Below, one piece after another: positions 24,801 through 32,977 of a DNA stretch of 56,601 bases. Location: contig JAJQDE010000054.1 of the NCBI GenBank assembly GCA_021202335.1, positions 1-56,601 on the forward strand, given 5' to 3'. Within the stretch, counting starts at the first letter, position 1. The number at the start of each line of letters is the position of its first letter. Both the position numbers and the translations under genes were made by a program. Below the pieces are notes generated by a model. That model had not been told where the DNA came from. It made no database searches and saw nothing but the letters and a program-made list of their open reading frames with translations. Source of the DNA: Lachnospiraceae bacterium. Lineage in GTDB: Bacteria; Bacillota; Clostridia; Lachnospirales; Lachnospiraceae.

Positions 24801-26368
24801 ACACGGATGAAACAGCGCAGAAATCGCAGATAATCCTAAGCGGTCGTACGGCGGCCGCGCCGGAAATCCCCGTAAAAGAGGGTTATACCTTTGCGGGCTG
24901 GGTGACAAAGGATGTAAACGGCACGGAAACGCCATTTGACTTTGAAAATACCCAAATCACGGCAGCGACCGCGGTCTATGCGGGCTGGACAGCCGACACA
25001 TATCCCGTGACGCTGGAGGTGCGAAAGGACGGCGCGGAGTGGGCAGACCACGGCAGGACGTTCCAGATCAGGGACGCGTCGGGGAGCACAGCCGGTCCTG
25101 AGGACAAGCTGACGCAGGGGACATATGAAATCTACGACGTGACGGGACAGGGAACGGCGGTCGATACCAATGTGGAGCTGTATGTCACGGCGGCGGGCGA
25201 AAACAAAGCCGTTATAAACTATTACACCGTGACCTTTTATGACGGCGAAACAGCCTATGATGAAACCGCCGCGCAGAAACCGCAGATAATCTTAAGCGGT
25301 CAGTCTGCGACCGAGCCGGCAGCGCCCGAAAAGGACGGCTATACCTTTTCGGGGTGGACGACGTTACCGGGCGGCTCCGAAGCCTATGATTTTACGGCAG
25401 CGGTAGTTTCCTCAACCGCCGTCTATGCGGGCTGGATAGCAAATGCAGCCACGGCTTGGACCATCACTGCAACGGCGGGAGAGGGCGGCAGCATCTCGCC
25501 GTCAGGGAGCGTATCGGTCGAGGCGGGTGCGAATCCAATTTTTACCATTACGCCCAATGAAAATCACCGCATCAAATCCATAACGGTGGACGGAGCGGAG
25601 CTTGCTTCGGACGCGACGACGGGCGTATACGTCCAAAACGACGCGTACAATGTGAACGAAGTCAGATACTATACATTCTATAACGTGCAGGAGTCCCACA
25701 GCATTGCTGCCGCCTTTGAGGAAAGCGGCGGAACCGAGGAAAGCAGCGGAACCGAGGAAAGCAGCGGCGCTGAAGAAAGCAGCGGAACCGAAGAAAGCAG
25801 CGGCGCTGAAGAAAGCAGCGGAACCGAAGAAAGCAGCGGAACCGAAGAGAGCAGCAGCACCGAGGAAAGCAGCAGCACCGAGGAGAGCAGCGAAGCTTCC
25901 AAGAGTGAAACCGGCGGCGGCAGTGATGATGATGGCGACTCGGACGACAGCTCGGACAGCGGCGCCCAAACTGCGGCTTCGAGTGATAACACCATAAATA
26001 CCATAGAAGCAAGCGCGGCAGCGGTAAGCGAAGCCGTATCTCCGGCACAGGAGCAGCCCGCACCCGGCGCGGCATCCGTGCCCGATAACGAGCCGAAAAC
26101 GGGAGATGCCTCACACGTCGAAATGTATGCGACAGTCGCCATGATATCGGGACTTTTATACATCATGCTCTATTTTGCGGACAAAAAGCACGGCATGACC
26201 GAGGACGAAAAGAAGAAAAAGGTGGCGGCGCTCGTGAAATGGGCGCGTTCGGGCAGCCGCTTCAGAAAATACGTGGCGCTGACGCTCATCTTCTTCCTGC
26301 TTGCCTATTATCATGGCATCGGAAAATACATCTGCGCCGAAACGTCGGAGTGCTCGAAATCGTTTTAA
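21868..26368 (+). CDS. BspA-like LRR/InlB-repeat surface protein, reading frame broken at a G9 tract
   Basis: Large cell-wall protein, probably an adhesin. Frame 1 (21868-22230) gives a signal peptide (about residues 1-34) and three 11-residue repeats ESAEAETEAVS. At 22192-22200 nine G's shift the frame; everything after lies in another frame, open to 26368. With eight or eleven G's one chain of about 1,500 residues results. The second frame has about 13 LRR_5 (BspA-type) repeats with IPxSVTSIGDYAF, four Listeria-Bacteroides-type (Flg_new) repeats with YTVTFYDDG and GYTFAGWVT, a GTEESS repeat tract, then NEPKTGD plus a membrane segment (sortase signal). Oddly, about 80 more residues with a second membrane segment follow. 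The LRR part is more A+T-rich than its ends. Phase variation, decay or a sequencing indel are all possible. Confidence 0.85.
21970..22080 (+). repeat. 33-bp tandem repeats encoding ESAEAETEAVS
   Basis: Three copies of a 33-bp unit containing GCGGAAGCTGAAACGGAAGC encode a Glu/Ala-rich linker after the signal peptide. The period is a multiple of three, so copy-number change keeps the frame. Confidence 0.75.
22192..22200 (+). repeat. G9 homopolymer at the frame break
   Basis: Nine consecutive G's after ACC (Thr). The upstream frame (signal peptide side) and the downstream frame (LRR side) differ by one base here. Eight G's would read DYNTGGGISKEETQ, which continues the Glu/Thr-rich composition on both sides. 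Confidence 0.9.
25727..25895 (+). repeat. 18-bp tandem repeats encoding GTEESS
   Basis: About nine units of roughly GGAACCGAGGAAAGCAGC encode a GTEESS/GAEESS/STEESS tract just before the wall-anchoring region. Such acidic Ser-rich stalks are common wall spacers; the period keeps the frame. Confidence 0.85.
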
Positions 26369-26371
26369 TTG

Positions 26372-26400
26372 TTGCAACAATTTGGCAAAACGTGTAAAAT
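26372..26400 (+). promoter_or_regulatory. Promoter before the debranching enzyme gene
   Basis: TTGCAA (26372-26377), 17-base spacer, TAAAAT (26395-26400). The -35 overlaps the palindrome ATTGTTGCAACAAT (26368-26381), directly after the surface protein stop. Confidence 0.55.
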
Positions 26401-26408
26401 AGTACAAA

Positions 26409-26476
26409 AGGGGTGAAAACAGACAATGTTTGTTTTTGATGGCATTATGTCGCGTAAAACGCTCAGAAATGGGGAT
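26409..26476 (+). repeat. Truncated stem-loop leader element, copy E
   Basis: Only the 3' part of class 1 is present: TTTGATGGC (26436-26444), then GTCGCGTAAAACGCTC (26449-26464) with the small GCGT-AAA-ACGC hairpin, then the Shine-Dalgarno ATGGGGATTAAT. AAAGGGG at the left edge (26408-26414) resembles AATGGGG at the right. Hairpins 1 and 2 are missing, so the proposed loop pairing cannot form. Confidence 0.55.
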
Positions 26477-26480
26477 TAAT

Positions 26481-28658
26481 ATGTTTAACATATTTATGCG
26501 TAAAAAACCCGTGAAAGAAGAATACGCATGGGAAAGGGTAAAAACAACAATGAACGAAAACAGTATCATGAAGAAAAAGCGCTATGAGCCTACAGATGAG
26601 GTAAACGGATATAAAATCAGACCGGGGAAATTTTTGAGAAACGGCGCGACCTGCGTGGATGGAGGCGTAAACTTCACAATCCATTCCAACGGCGCGAAAT
26701 CCTGTACGCTGTGCCTGTTCCACAGGGGCGAGGACGAGCCGTATGCGGTGATACCGTTTCCTGATTCATACTGTCTTGGCAACACTTATTCCATGGTGGT
26801 ATATGATATCGACCCGAGCGAGTTTGAGTATGCCTATCAGTTTGACGGAGAGTATGATGTGAGCAGAGGGCTTTTGTTTGATAAGTCCAACTATATCCTT
26901 GACCCGTATGCAAAGGCTGTGGCAGGTCAGGGGATATGGGGCGAAAGAAAGGCGCCCAACAGGCATGTTTACAAGGCGCGTGTGGTTGACAGCGGCTATG
27001 ACTGGGGAAATTTTAAAAGAACAAATCTGGAACCGAAGGACATGATCATATATGAAATGCATGTGCGCGGTTTTACGAGGGACGGCTCCTCGGGCGTGGA
27101 GCATAAGGGCACCTATGAGGGTATTCGGGAAAAAATCACGTATCTGCTTGAGCTGGGAGTCAATGCCGTGGAGCTTATGCCCATTTTTGAGTTTGATGAG
27201 ATGGAGGACGTCAGGGAGTTTGACGGTGAGAAGCTTCTTAATTATTGGGGCTATAACACGGTCTGCTTTTACGCGCCCAATACGGCGTATGCCTCGAAGC
27301 ATGAGTACAATAGGGAAGGAAACGAGCTAAGAGAGCTTATCCATGACCTCAACAGGAACGGAATTGAGGTAATTCTTGACGTGGTGTTCAATCATACGGC
27401 GGAGGGAAATGAGCTGGGACCGTGCTTTTCCTTTAAGGGGATTGACAACAATATCTATTACATGCTTACCCCTGATGGAAAGTATTATAATTTCAGCGGC
27501 TGCGGAAACGTTTTGAACTGCAACCACCCGATTGTGCAGCAGTTTATTTTGGAATGTCTGCGGTATTGGGTTGTTTCTTACCGGGTTGACGGCTTTAGAT
27601 TTGACCTTGCGTCAATACTCGGACGGAATGAGGACGGCTCTCCGATGAGTAAGCCGCCGCTTTTGCAGAGTATAGCCTATGACCCGGTGCTGGGAAGAGT
27701 CAAGCTGATTGCGGAGGCGTGGGACGCGGGCGGTCTGTATCAGGTGGGAAGCTTTCCTTCGTGGAACCGCTGGGCGGAGTGGAACGGCAGATACCGGGAC
27801 GACATGCGCTGCTTTTTGAAGGGCGATTACGGCATGGCACAGGCGGCGATTAACCGCATCACCGGATCCTTTGACCTGTACGGAAAGGAAAACCGCGGGG
27901 AGAATGCCACGGTGAATTTCCTGAACTGTCACGACGGCTTCACCCTTTACGACATGTATGCGTATAATCAGAAGCACAATGAGAAAAACGGCTGGAACAA
28001 TACGGACGGCGCAAACGACAATAACAGCTGGAACTGCGGAGTGGAGGGCGAAACGGACGACCCCGAGATTTTGGAGCTTCGCAGCCGGCTTCGGAAAAAT
28101 GCCTTTGCGGTTTTGATGTGCAGCCGCGGCTCGGCGATGTTCCTTGCGGGGGATGAGTTCTGCAACACGCAGTTTGGAAACAATAATCCGTACTGTCAGG
28201 ACAATATCATTTCATGGCTGGATTGGAGCAGGAAAGAAAAATACAGCGAAATGTTTGAGTTCTGTAAGTTCATGATACGGCTTCGCCGTGAGCATCCGAT
28301 TTTGAGAGGGCGTTCAGGGCCAAGCGGCTGCGGCTTCCCGGAGGTGTCGATACACAACAAGACCGCGTGGAACAGTCAGTGCGACCCGGATACACGCACA
28401 ATAGGCGTGATGTTTGCGGGGCGAACGGATGGAAATGTCGAGGACGATATCATTTATATAGGCGTCAACGCGTTTTGGGATTATGAGGATGTGCAGCTTC
28501 CAAAGCTTCCGCTCGGAAGAAAATGGCGCATACTCGTAAACACGGAGTTTACGCATACTGCGGATGTCGATTACCATGCGCTTACAAAGTGGGCGAAAAA
28601 TGATACCGTTACAATGTGCCCGAGGTCGGTCATTATTGCGATTGTAACAAAAAAATAA
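26481..28658 (+). CDS. Glycogen debranching enzyme / type I pullulanase family (GH13)
   Basis: Hydrolyses alpha-1,6 branches of glycogen or related alpha-glucans. The 725-residue product has a CBM48-type N-terminal domain (GVNFTIHSNGAKSCTLCLF), then the GH13 barrel: DVVFNHTAEG, VDGFRFDLAS (nucleophile Asp), LIAEAWDAGG (acid Glu) and NCHDGFTLYD, as in isoamylase/GlgX. ATG at 26481 follows GGGGATTAAT; later ATGs at 26550 and 26568 are possible because the first 25 to 30 residues are unconserved. No signal peptide is seen, so it is cytoplasmic. With glycogen phosphorylase and 4-alpha-glucanotransferase nearby it forms an alpha-glucan mobilisation set. Confidence 0.9.
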   Translation: MFNIFMRKKPVKEEYAWERVKTTMNENSIMKKKRYEPTDEVNGYKIRPGKFLRNGATCVDGGVNFTIHSNGAKSCTLCLFHRGEDEPYAVIPFPDSYCLGNTYSMVVYDIDPSEFEYAYQFDGEYDVSRGLLFDKSNYILDPYAKAVAGQGIWGERKAPNRHVYKARVVDSGYDWGNFKRTNLEPKDMIIYEMHVRGFTRDGSSGVEHKGTYEGIREKITYLLELGVNAVELMPIFEFDEMEDVREFDGEKLLNYWGYNTVCFYAPNTAYASKHEYNREGNELRELIHDLNRNGIEVILDVVFNHTAEGNELGPCFSFKGIDNNIYYMLTPDGKYYNFSGCGNVLNCNHPIVQQFILECLRYWVVSYRVDGFRFDLASILGRNEDGSPMSKPPLLQSIAYDPVLGRVKLIAEAWDAGGLYQVGSFPSWNRWAEWNGRYRDDMRCFLKGDYGMAQAAINRITGSFDLYGKENRGENATVNFLNCHDGFTLYDMYAYNQKHNEKNGWNNTDGANDNNSWNCGVEGETDDPEILELRSRLRKNAFAVLMCSRGSAMFLAGDEFCNTQFGNNNPYCQDNIISWLDWSRKEKYSEMFEFCKFMIRLRREHPILRGRSGPSGCGFPEVSIHNKTAWNSQCDPDTRTIGVMFAGRTDGNVEDDIIYIGVNAFWDYEDVQLPKLPLGRKWRILVNTEFTHTADVDYHALTKWAKNDTVTMCPRSVIIAIVTKK

Positions 28659-28667
28659 AACGCAAAA

Positions 28668-28694
28668 AGTGACACTTTACAAAAAAGTGACACT
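28668..28694 (+). promoter_or_regulatory. Pair of AGTGACACT palindromes
   Basis: Two identical 9-base palindromes (28668-28676 and 28686-28694) lie 18 bases apart just after the debranching gene. They could bind a dimeric regulator of the downstream response-regulator gene or belong to a weak terminator. The protein that might bind is unknown. Confidence 0.35.
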
Positions 28695-28717
28695 AAAGCT
28701 TTTAAAATTAATAAATA

Positions 28718-28728
28718 TATGTTAGAAT
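28718..28728 (+). promoter_or_regulatory. Extended -10 promoter before the cheY-like gene
   Basis: TATGTTAGAAT carries an extended -10 (TGT then TAGAAT at 28723-28728). The -35 region is poor. The 11-bp repeats start 48 bases downstream, within the leader. Confidence 0.4.
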
Positions 28729-28776
28729 ATAGAAATAAGGAAAGCTATTGGGTGTACTTGATAAAATACATTAAGG

Positions 28777-28820
28777 TATAACATAAGTATAACATAAGCA
28801 TAACATAAGTATAACATAAA
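28777..28820 (+). repeat. Four 11-bp tandem repeats before the cheY-like gene
   Basis: TATAACATAAG, TATAACATAAG, CATAACATAAG and TATAACATAAA follow one another without gaps. They lie between the promoter and the ribosome binding site AAGGAGG (28836-28842). The period is close to one helical turn. Confidence 0.9.
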
Positions 28821-28853
28821 TTGTTGAGGATTAGTAAGGAGGTACAAGGGCGG

Positions 28854-29216
28854 ATGGCAAGTGTTTTGGTGGTAGACGATGCGGCTTTTATGCGAATGAC
28901 TTTAAAGAAAATGCTCGAGGCAAATAATCACAAGGTTGTTGCCGAGGCGGAAAACGGAGTAGAGGCCATCAGGAAATATGCCGAGTCAAAGCCTGATGTG
29001 GTGCTTCTTGACATTACCATGCCGGAAATGAACGGCGTTGAGGCGTTGAAGAAATTAAAGGAGATAGACCCTAAGGTGAGAGTCGTTATCTGATCTGCGA
29101 TGGGGCAGCAGGCGATGGTCGCGCAGGCAATCCAGTTTGGCGCAAAGGACTTTGTGGTAAAGCCCTTTGAGGAGGACAGGCTGATTGCGGCGGTAAACAG
29201 GGTGGCAATGAAATAG
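28854..29216 (+). CDS. cheY: CheY-like response regulator with in-frame TGA at a conserved Cys position
   Basis: Single-domain receiver of the chemotaxis type, 120 codons. Seen: VVDDAAFMRMTLKKML, the phospho-acceptor Asp in VVLLDITMPEMNG, a hydrophobic strand RVVI, then TGA at 29091-29093 (codon 80), then SAMGQQAMVAQAIQFGAKDFVVKPFEEDRL to TAG. CheY relatives commonly read ICSAMGQQ, so TGA replaces a Cys codon by one base. Either a nonsense mutation truncates the protein at 79 residues, or TGA is recoded as selenocysteine; GCGA-TGG-TCGC (29112-29122) gives a small hairpin 18 bases after the TGA. AAGGAGG lies 11 bases before the ATG. No flagellar or chemotaxis genes are nearby. Confidence 0.8.
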
Positions 29217-29242
29217 TATTTTAGGAAAATTAAATAAAAACC

Positions 29243-29270
29243 AAAAAAGCGGTAGACAAACCGCTTTTTT
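29243..29270 (+). terminator. Terminator after the cheY-like gene
   Basis: AAAAAAGCGGT (29243-29253) pairs with ACCGCTTTTTT (29260-29270), loop AGACAA. The T-run continues to 29271. Confidence 0.9.
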
Positions 29271-29284
29271 TATTGTATCATAAA

Positions 29285-29309
29285 GAAAACGTTTTCGGAA
29301 AACGCTTTC
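29285..29309 (+). promoter_or_regulatory. Two LacI-type operators before the second LacI gene
   Basis: GAAAACGTTTTC (29285-29296, a perfect palindrome) and GAAAACGCTTTC (29298-29309) lie side by side, 13 bases apart, just before the regulator gene. The central CG with flanking AAA/TTT is typical of LacI-family sites and suggests autoregulation. Confidence 0.7.
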
Positions 29310-29340
29310 AAAAAATCTGGAGAAAAGGGGTGAAGCTTAA

Positions 29341-30330
29341 GTGGTTTCCATAAGAGATGTGGCGAGGGAGGCAGGCGTTTCCATTTCCACAGTCTCCAAG
29401 GTTTTGAATGATTACCCGAATGTGAGCGGCAAGACAAGGGAAAAGGTAAACGAGGCAATAGAGCGTTTGGATTATGTGCCAAATTCCATTGCCGCCGCGC
29501 TCTCCTCAAAGAAATCGGGGCGTGTGGCGCTGGTGATTGACGTAAACAGAAATATGCAGGCGATAGACGAGATACCGATGCAGTACATCGTGGGCGCGAC
29601 AAACAGGGCAAAGGAGCTTGGCATGGACATCATCACCGTGTTTGCGACCATGATTGACGATATGGACGCGGAGGAGATGAAGCGTTATTTCCAGTCGCAG
29701 AGCATAGAAGATCTGATTTTGTGCAATCCGCCGACGGAAAATAAGGCGCTTTACGCGCTTGCGGAGGAGGGGAGCTTTAAGACTGTGCTGGTTGACGCGC
29801 CGGGTGTGGGGCAGAATATATCATGCGTTCACATTGACAATAAAAAGGCGCAGTACGAGGTGGCAAAAAAGTTTCTGACTGAATGCAGAGCGAAACGGAT
29901 ATTATATATATCGGGAAAAAAGGATGGCTACGCGTCGCGTGAGCGCTTAAAGGGAATTAAGGAGCTTGCGGGGGAGCTTGGGCTTACCGTCCTTGTAAGG
30001 CTCGGGCATTTTGGCGAGCTTGAGGCGAGAAAGCTCACGATACAGTATGCCGAGGCAAAGGACGCTATCATATGCGCGTCTGATTTAATGGCAATCGGCG
30101 CGATGAAAGCGTTGATAGATATGGACATTTACCGTCCCGTGTGCGGCTTTGACGGCGTAAACCTTATGGGCTACGCGGGAAAGCAGATGCATACGGTAGG
30201 GCAGGATTTTAAGGCAGCCGCCGCAAGCGCGGTCGATGAGGCGGCGCGGCTTATCGGCGGTGAAAAGGGACGTGAGCTTGTACTTCCGCACAAGCTGATG
30301 CGGATTAAGTATCTTGATGTTATCAAATAG
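29341..30330 (+). CDS. LacI-family regulator, probable alpha-glucan regulator
   Basis: DNA-binding regulator, 329 residues. The helix-turn-helix is VSIRDVAREAGVSISTVSKVLNDYPNVS with the hinge YVPNSIAAALSSKKS; the rest is the sugar-binding-type sensor domain. The start codon is GTG with AAAAGGGG ten bases upstream. Two palindromic operators precede it. The position between a debranching enzyme and glycogen phosphorylase suggests control of glycogen or maltodextrin genes; the effector is unknown. Its stop lies 11 bases before the GGAGG that borders stem-loop element H, so glgP may be co-transcribed. Confidence 0.88.
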   Translation: MVSIRDVAREAGVSISTVSKVLNDYPNVSGKTREKVNEAIERLDYVPNSIAAALSSKKSGRVALVIDVNRNMQAIDEIPMQYIVGATNRAKELGMDIITVFATMIDDMDAEEMKRYFQSQSIEDLILCNPPTENKALYALAEEGSFKTVLVDAPGVGQNISCVHIDNKKAQYEVAKKFLTECRAKRILYISGKKDGYASRERLKGIKELAGELGLTVLVRLGHFGELEARKLTIQYAEAKDAIICASDLMAIGAMKALIDMDIYRPVCGFDGVNLMGYAGKQMHTVGQDFKAAAASAVDEAARLIGGEKGRELVLPHKLMRIKYLDVIK

Positions 30331-30334
30331 TAAA

Positions 30335-30460
30335 GGAGGCAGAGTGAAAAATAAATTTTTCACTCGGCAAGTTTGTGACTGCGCGCTGCAAAGCAACGCA
30401 TAGCGTTGCCTGCACAAACTTGCTTTATGCGCAAAGAGCAGCGCAGAAAAGAGGTAAACA
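30335..30460 (+). repeat. Stem-loop leader element, copy H (class 2), before glgP
   Basis: Seen: GGAGG at the left edge (30335-30339); hairpin 1 arms 30342-30352 and 30355-30365; CGGC; hairpin 2 with perfect 11-bp arms GCAAGTTTGTG (30367-30377) and CACAAACTTGC (30413-30423). Its loop holds GCGCTGC (30383-30389), the exact complement of GCAGCGC (30438-30444) just before the Shine-Dalgarno GAGG (30451-30454). Inside the loop is a further 8-bp stem, AGCAACGC/GCGTTGCC-type (30391-30409). A competing local hairpin TGCGC/GCGCA spans 30428-30445. Confidence 0.75.
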
Positions 30461-32731
30461 ATGAGCGTAAAAACAAATTTAGAGGCAGTAACACAGAGGA
30501 TGTATGGGAAGAATATCGGCGGCTTGAGTGACAAAGAGCTTTACTTTGCCATTCTGAACATGACAAAGGAAATGATAGACCCAAAGGAGGTTATCAAGGG
30601 AAAAAAGAAGGTTTACTATATTTCAGCGGAGTTTTTGATTGGAAAGCTTCTCTCAAACAATCTGATAAACCTTGGCATATACGATGAGCTGGAGCAGGCG
30701 CTTAAGGAGGAGGGGAAGGAGCTTAGCCGTATTGAGGAAATTGAGCCTGAGCCTTCGCTTGGAAACGGCGGGCTTGGACGTTTGGCGGCGTGCTTTCTTG
30801 ACTCCATCGCGACATTGGGGCTTTCGGGGGACGGCGTCGGCTTGAATTATCATTTAGGGCTTTTTAAGCAGGTATTTAAGAACAGGCAGCAGACAGAGGA
30901 GAAGAATGATTGGATTGAAGCGCAGTCGTGGCTGACAAAGACGGACGTTTCATTCCCCGTTTATTTCGGTGATAAAAAGGTAATGTCAAGGCTTTACGAT
31001 ATTGACGTTATCGGCTATGACAACGGCAGGAACAAGCTGCACTTGTTTGACATTGAAACCGTTGACGAGAGCATCGTCAGCGACGACATTGACTTTGACA
31101 AGACGGATATTGACAAAAACCTCACGCTTTTCCTCTATCCAGACGATTCGGACGAGGCGGGCAGACAGCTTAGGATTTATCAGCAGTATTTTATGGTGTG
31201 CAACGGCGCGCAGCTGATTTTAAAGGAAATGAAGGACAACGGCTATGACCTTCACAAGCTCAATGAGCACGCCGTAATCCAGATTAACGACACGCACCCG
31301 ACCATGGTTATCCCTGAGATTATTCGCATTTTGACGCAGGAGGAGGGCTTTGGCATGGACGAGGCAATCGACGTCGTGAGTAAAACCTGCGCGTACACAA
31401 ACCACACCATTCTTGCCGAGGCGCTTGAAAAGTGGCCAGTGGACTATCTTGAAAAGGTTGTTCCACAGCTTATGCCCATTATCAGGGAGCTTGACAGGCG
31501 TGTCGCGGAAAAGTACACAGACGAAAAGGTGCAGATTATCGACAAGGAAAACCGTGTGCATATGGCACATATCGACATTCACTACGGTTTTTCGGTAAAC
31601 GGCGTTGCGGCAATCCATACGGATATTTTAAAGGAAACGGAGCTGAATCATTTTTACAGGCTCTATCCCGAAAAATTTAACAATAAGACAAACGGCATTA
31701 CCTTCCGCAGATGGCTGCTTTCGTGCAACAGGGAGCTTGCCGCGTGCATTACAAGGACAATCGGCGAGGGCTGGAAGAAGGATGCCGCGCAGCTTGAAAG
31801 GCTTATGGAGCATATCGACGATGAGGCGCTTTTGACGCAGATAAGGGATATAAAGAATGATAAAAAGACCGCGCTTGCCGCGTATATCGGGGAGCATGAG
31901 GGCGTTGAGATAAACCCTGAGTCGATTTATGACATACAGATAAAAAGGCTTCACGAGTACAAGCGTCAGCAGATGAACGCGCTGTATATTATCCACAAGT
32001 ACCTTGAGATTAAGGGCGGCAAAAAGCCCTCTACACCCGTCACTTTTATTTTCGGGGCAAAGGCGGCACCCGCTTATATCATTGCGCAGGATATAATCCA
32101 TCTGCTTTTGTGCCTGCAGGAAATTGTAAACAACGATCCTGACGTGAAGGATTACATGAAGGTGGTAATGGTAGAAAACTACAATGTAAGCTATGCGGAG
32201 AAGCTCATTCCCGCCTGTGACATTTCGGAGCAGATTTCACTTGCTTCAAAGGAAGCGAGCGGAACGGGCAATATGAAGTTTATGCTAAACGGCGCGGTGA
32301 CGCTTGGCACAAGCGATGGCGCAAATGTTGAGATTAACGAGCTTGTCGGAGATGACAATATCTATGTTTTTGGCGAGAAGTCGGAGAGCGTGATCGCGCA
32401 TTATGAGAAAGCGGATTATGTGGCGAAGGACTTCTACAAAAACAGCAAGGTTATCAGGGAGGCAGTGGACTTTATCACGAGCAAGGCAGTTTTGCAGGTC
32501 GGCGACAGGAAGCGCCTTGTCAGGCTGCAGAAGGAGCTGATTAACAAGGATTGGTTCATGACTTTGCTTGACCTTGAGGATTATATTGCCACAAAGGACA
32601 GAATGCTTGAGGACTATAAGGACGAGGCGAAGTGGAAGCGCATGATGCTTGTAAACATTGCAAAGGCGGGCTTCTTCTCATCAGACAGAACAATTGCCGA
32701 ATATAACCGCGATATTTGGAAGCTGAATTAA
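30461..32731 (+). CDS. glgP: Glycogen (alpha-glucan) phosphorylase
   Basis: Releases glucose 1-phosphate from alpha-1,4-glucan ends using pyridoxal phosphate. The 756-residue product shows [37 protein letters not shown] and the cofactor lysine in [17 protein letters not shown]. It is somewhat shorter than the 800-840 residues usual in the family. The ATG follows AGAGG, six bases away, at the end of stem-loop element H. Product glucose 1-phosphate would enter glycolysis or UDP-glucose synthesis, which supplies the next gene's substrate. Confidence 0.96.
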   Translation: MSVKTNLEAVTQRMYGKNIGGLSDKELYFAILNMTKEMIDPKEVIKGKKKVYYISAEFLIGKLLSNNLINLGIYDELEQALKEEGKELSRIEEIEPEPSLGNGGLGRLAACFLDSIATLGLSGDGVGLNYHLGLFKQVFKNRQQTEEKNDWIEAQSWLTKTDVSFPVYFGDKKVMSRLYDIDVIGYDNGRNKLHLFDIETVDESIVSDDIDFDKTDIDKNLTLFLYPDDSDEAGRQLRIYQQYFMVCNGAQLILKEMKDNGYDLHKLNEHAVIQINDTHPTMVIPEIIRILTQEEGFGMDEAIDVVSKTCAYTNHTILAEALEKWPVDYLEKVVPQLMPIIRELDRRVAEKYTDEKVQIIDKENRVHMAHIDIHYGFSVNGVAAIHTDILKETELNHFYRLYPEKFNNKTNGITFRRWLLSCNRELAACITRTIGEGWKKDAAQLERLMEHIDDEALLTQIRDIKNDKKTALAAYIGEHEGVEINPESIYDIQIKRLHEYKRQQMNALYIIHKYLEIKGGKKPSTPVTFIFGAKAAPAYIIAQDIIHLLLCLQEIVNNDPDVKDYMKVVMVENYNVSYAEKLIPACDISEQISLASKEASGTGNMKFMLNGAVTLGTSDGANVEINELVGDDNIYVFGEKSESVIAHYEKADYVAKDFYKNSKVIREAVDFITSKAVLQVGDRKRLVRLQKELINKDWFMTLLDLEDYIATKDRMLEDYKDEAKWKRMMLVNIAKAGFFSSDRTIAEYNRDIWKLN

Positions 32732-32737
32732 GTTTTA

Positions 32738-32810
32738 TTGCAGAATATACAAAATTGCTATATAATGTACACGAAAGCAAACTTAAAATAATTTTTCGAG
32801 TTTGCTTTCG
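32738..32810 (+). promoter_or_regulatory. ugd promoter with hairpin at the transcript start
   Basis: TTGCAG (32738-32743), 17 bases, TATAAT (32761-32766). The predicted transcript starts with a perfect 12-bp hairpin: CGAAAGCAAACT (32772-32783) pairs with AGTTTGCTTTCG (32799-32810). No good T-run follows, so a 5' stabilising hairpin is as likely as a terminator for glgP. Confidence 0.6.
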
Positions 32811-32836
32811 AGTTTATTTGCACGGAGGAGATTATT

Positions 32837-32977
32837 GGAGGATAGTGTGAAAAATAAGCTCGATAGCTTATTTTTCACACGGCTATTTGTGCCGGAGCGT
32901 CACAAATAGCTTTGATGGCAGACGCAAATCTGATATTTGCGTTGCCTCGTTGCTAACGCTCCGGAATGGAGATTAAG
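32837..32977 (+). repeat. Stem-loop leader element, copy C (class 1), before ugd
   Basis: The best-preserved copy. GGAGGATAG at the left edge; hairpin 1 has perfect 15-bp arms (32845-32859 and 32866-32880); hairpin 2 has 9-bp arms with loop CCGGAGCGT (32892-32900); hairpin 3 has 8-bp arms ACGCAAAT/ATTTGCGT (32922-32929 and 32935-32942). ACGCTCCGG (32956-32964) is the perfect 9-base complement of the hairpin 2 loop and is followed at once by the Shine-Dalgarno AATGGAG and ATG. CGTT-GCT-AACG is a competing local hairpin. Confidence 0.8.

Noticed and set aside
25502-26166. Long antisense frames opposite the GTEESS repeats
   Set aside because: They arise from repetitive codons on the other strand and have no ribosome sites or family features.
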